From DASUZD01 sp036377055 (GTDB taxonomy: Bacteria > Actinomycetota > Thermoleophilia > Gaiellales > Gaiellaceae): a stretch of 15,694 nucleotides of DNA. The first letter of the stretch is position 1. Every line of letters starts with the position of its first letter. Below, piece after piece: positions 13,911-15,694 of this stretch. Location: assembly GCA_036377055.1 (NCBI GenBank), contig DASUZD010000179.1, positions 1 through 15,694 on the forward strand. The letters run 5' to 3'. A model generated the notes under the pieces. It made no database searches. It was not told where the DNA came from and worked only from the letters and a program-made list of their open reading frames with translations. Both the position numbers and the translations under genes were made by a program.

Positions 13911-14423
13911 CCAGAGGTCGCGCCGCAGCACCGGGTCAAGGCCAACCGTCGGCTCATCGAGGACGAGGACCTCCGGCCTGCCGAGCAGCGCCGTCGCGAG
14001 TGAGGCGCGCCCGCTGGCCTCTGGAGAGCTCGCCGACCACGCGATCGCGCTCGCGCCGGAGCCCGACCGTCACGACCACGCGGTCGACCTCGGCGGCCGG
14101 CGCAGCGACGACGGCGGCGAAGTAACGCAGGTTCTCGCGGACGGTCAGGTCGCGGTAGCCGGACGGCGCCTGCGTCACGTACGCGACGCGGCTTCTCAGC
14201 GGCGGCGACCCGGCCGGCTCCCCGAGCACGCGCACCGTTCCCGACTAGATCCGCTGGACGCCGACGTTCGCGCGGATCAGCGTCGACTTGCCGCCCCCGC
14301 TCGGGCCGAGCAGCCCCGTCACGCGACCCGCGGCACTTCGAGCGACAGGTCGTCGAGGACGAGGCGGCCGCCGCGGACGACGCGGAGTCGATCCATGACG
14401 ACGGGCGGTTCGGCTGCGCTCAC
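13911..14423 (-). pseudogene. ABC-2 exporter ATP-binding protein remnant (frameshifts and in-frame stop)
   Basis: From a GTG at 14423 the protein reads VSAAEPPVVMDRLRVVRGG and LVLDDLSLEVPRG. It then shifts frame into VTGLLGPSGGGKSTLIR (intact Walker A), reaches an in-frame TAG after GVQRI (near 14246), and continues as SGTVRVLGEPAG and AYVTQAPSGYRDLTVRENL (Q-loop). The signature is GELSRGQRAR, with Arg for the second Gly of LSGGQ. It shifts frame again into SLATALLGRPEVLVLDEPT and VGLDPVLRRDLW, so Walker B and D-loop are still legible. The H-switch and everything after it are gone: the text runs straight into the permease remnant, implying an internal deletion that joined the two genes. Overall decay is at least three indels and one stop across both parts. 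Confidence 0.82.
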
Positions 14424-14449
14424 GGCGCAAGTACACCACCGCCCGGGAC

Positions 14450-14455
14450 TAGGCT
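14450..14455 (+). promoter_or_regulatory. Probable -10 box (TAGGCT) of the cyclodeaminase-family gene
   Basis: TAGGCT ends 9 nt before the ATG at 14465. The layout matches TAGAGT-9 nt-ATG of pntAA. No ribosome binding site is visible. Confidence 0.4.
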
Positions 14456-14464
14456 TGACGGCCG

Positions 14465-15400
14465 ATGGTCCCTCTGTTCACGGCGGCGCACGTCGAGCGC
14501 GCCGTTCCGCCTGATCGCGCCGTCGAGGCCGTGCGGGAAGCATTCGTCGCGTACGCCCGTGGCGAGTGGACGATGCCGCCGAAGGTGTACGTGTCGGCGT
14601 ATCCCGCGGGGGACTTCCGGGCCATGCCTGCGATCGGCTCGGGACACGCGCTGCTCAAGTGGGTCACGTCGTTCCCGGGCAATCCCGCGCGAGGGCTGCC
14701 GACGGTGAGCGGGCTCGTGCTGCTCTCGGACGCGTCGAAAGGGTCACTGGTGGCCGTCCTGGACGCCGCTGCGGTGACCGCCGTGCGGACCGGCGCGGCC
14801 GCGGTGCTCGCAGCGGAGACGCTGGGCCGGGCCGACGCCGCGGTCGCCGCCGTGATCGGCGCGGGGGTGAACGGGCGTGCGGCGGCGCGGACGTTTCGCG
14901 CGCGCGGGCGCGACGTCGTGCTCTGGGACGTGGACGTCTCGCGCGCTGCCGCGGCCGCCGAGGAGGTCGGCGCCGCGGTCGCGCCGAGCCGCGAGGAGGC
15001 GCTTGCCGCAGACCTCGTCGTGACCGTGACGCCGGGTCGAGAGATCGTGCTCGGCGAGGGCTCGCTCCGGCCGGGCCAGCACGCGAGCCTGATGGGCGCC
15101 GACGGCCCCGGGAAGGCCGAGACCGCAGTCGGGGAGCTCGCACGGGTTCGCGTCTTCTGCGACGACTGGGAGCAGGCGAGTCACAACGGCGATCTGGTGC
15201 ACGCCGTGGAAGCGGGCGCGGTTCGGCACGAGGACGTGACTCAGCTCGGCGACGTGCTCGCCGGTCTCGCGCGCGGCCGTAGCTCCGACGACGAGGTTAC
15301 GGTCTTCGACTCGACGGGGCTCGCGATCCAGGATCTCGCGATCGCGCTGGCGGCGACGGAGCGGACGGACGAGCTGGACCTGCCGACGATTGACCTGTAG
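14465..15400 (+). CDS. Ornithine cyclodeaminase/mu-crystallin family protein
   Basis: A 311-aa member of a family that includes ornithine cyclodeaminase, archaeal alanine dehydrogenase, lysine cyclodeaminase and ketimine reductase; all bind NAD(P). Visible hallmarks are FRAMPA with R52, the conserved K65 (LLKWV), TAVRTGAAAVLAA (105-117), the nucleotide-binding turn GAGVNG (132-137), MGADGPGKAE with the likely catalytic D213, and the end block VFDSTGLAIQDLA. The usual GxGxQA is changed to GAGVNGRA. The length is normal (300-350 aa). Start: ATG at 14465, 9 nt after a TAGGCT box, and no Shine-Dalgarno. It stands alone, divergent from a decayed ABC exporter and convergent with a nucleotidyltransferase-like gene, so context does not reveal its substrate. 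The family is certain; the reaction is not. Confidence 0.93.
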   Translation: MVPLFTAAHVERAVPPDRAVEAVREAFVAYARGEWTMPPKVYVSAYPAGDFRAMPAIGSGHALLKWVTSFPGNPARGLPTVSGLVLLSDASKGSLVAVLDAAAVTAVRTGAAAVLAAETLGRADAAVAAVIGAGVNGRAAARTFRARGRDVVLWDVDVSRAAAAAEEVGAAVAPSREEALAADLVVTVTPGREIVLGEGSLRPGQHASLMGADGPGKAETAVGELARVRVFCDDWEQASHNGDLVHAVEAGAVRHEDVTQLGDVLAGLARGRSSDDEVTVFDSTGLAIQDLAIALAATERTDELDLPTIDL

Positions 15401-15694
15401 CGAGCGCGCGCTCGGCGTATCCGGGCGGCAGATCGACCCCAAAGCGCGTGTGCAGTAGGTACAGCTCGCGGTAGTCCTTGTCCGTCAACTCGTATCCGTC
15501 GTGGACGAGCACTTGGACTTCGGCGCGGAGACAACGAACCGGTCGCCCTGCCACTTCGCCGCGTCCGTCGAAGCCGGAACCGGGATAGACCCACTCTCGC
15601 CCGTCGTCCATCTGGTAGACGCCGCCACCGCGATCGCGGTCGAAGACAACCGGATGCACATCGACCTGGCGTCCTTCCGGATCGACGAGGACAA
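15297..15694 (-). CDS. Nucleotidyltransferase-like protein, C-terminal part (resembles lincosamide/aminoglycoside adenylyltransferases)
   Basis: The frame enters at the right edge of the window (5' end missing) and reads VLVDPEGRQVDVHPVVFD, then WVYPGSGFDGRGEVAGRPVRCL, then EVQVLVHDGYELTDKDYRELYLLHTRFGVDLPPGY. This is the C-terminal pattern of small nucleotidyltransferases related to LinA-type lincosamide and 2''-aminoglycoside adenylyltransferases; QVDVHPVVF supplies the third acidic residue of that active site. The N-terminal GS and DxD motifs lie outside. The first stop in frame is at 15297, so the last 35 or so residues (Ala, Pro, Ser and Arg-rich) overlap the cyclodeaminase gene in antisense by 104 nt and look like shadow sequence. 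The family is recalled from pattern only. A true antibiotic-modifying role is not shown; many chromosomal homologues have no known substrate. Confidence 0.65.
   Translation of the reverse strand, partial: VLVDPEGRQVDVHPVVFDRDRGGGVYQMDDGREWVYPGSGFDGRGEVAGRPVRCLRAEVQVLVHDGYELTDKDYRELYLLHTRFGVDLPPGYAERALATGQSSAGPARPSAPSPPARSRDPGSRAPSSRRP

Noticed and set aside
1..15694. CRISPR arrays, insertion-sequence ends, phage genes or defence islands
   Set aside because: No regularly spaced repeats, transposase motifs or terminal inverted repeats were found. The AddA/AddB-like pair is ordinary break repair and is not evidence of a new defence system.

Overview
The window is high-GC bacterial DNA (estimated by eye at about 70 % G+C) with almost no intergenic space. 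The setting points to an actinobacterial lineage, possibly Thermoleophilia-like. The reasons are the GC content, a translational (Shine-Dalgarno-hiding) T-box of the type known from Actinobacteria, several genes that look leaderless, and GTG/TTG starts with 4-nt gene overlaps. This assignment is inference; no 16S or other marker gene is present.

Left part (1-5242). A minus-strand pair encodes an AddB-like nuclease (447-3365) followed by the start of an AddA/UvrD-like helicase (1-450, running out of the window), joined by an ATGA overlap: a double-strand-break end-processing machine. Divergent to it is aspS (3726-5015), an archaeal-type aspartyl-tRNA synthetase. Its 257-nt leader folds as a complete T-box riboswitch with a GAC (Asp) specifier, a UGGC bulge that fits the tRNA-Asp acceptor end, and mutually exclusive antisequestrator and sequestrator helices over the ribosome binding site. 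A two-sided terminator separates aspS from a convergent 65-aa CxxC/CxxC protein with a basic RGRKP tail.

Middle (5302-10604). A poxvirus-like type IB DNA topoisomerase (minus) is divergent from an isocitrate/isopropylmalate-family dehydrogenase (plus). Then comes a minus-strand run: GT-C-type membrane glycosyltransferase, DedA-family membrane protein, stand-alone HD-GYP phosphodiesterase.

Right part (10659-15694). The proton-translocating transhydrogenase operon pntAA-pntAB-pntB is compactly overlapped (TTGA, ATGA). It is followed by the decayed remains of an ABC-2 export system on the minus strand: an ATPase fragment joined to a permease fragment, with several frameshifts and an in-frame stop. 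Next are an ornithine cyclodeaminase/mu-crystallin family gene and, convergent and partly overlapping it, the C-terminal part of a nucleotidyltransferase-like gene resembling antibiotic adenylyltransferases.

The most interesting item is the aspS unit. The RNA leader reads tRNA-Asp, and the enzyme carries the two residues (His and Pro) associated with tRNA-Asp-only (discriminating) enzymes of the archaeal type. A second theme is that five start codons lie 6-9 nt downstream of a TANNNT hexamer with no Shine-Dalgarno, suggesting leaderless mRNAs. I saw no CRISPR array, tRNA, rRNA, insertion sequence or phage gene.
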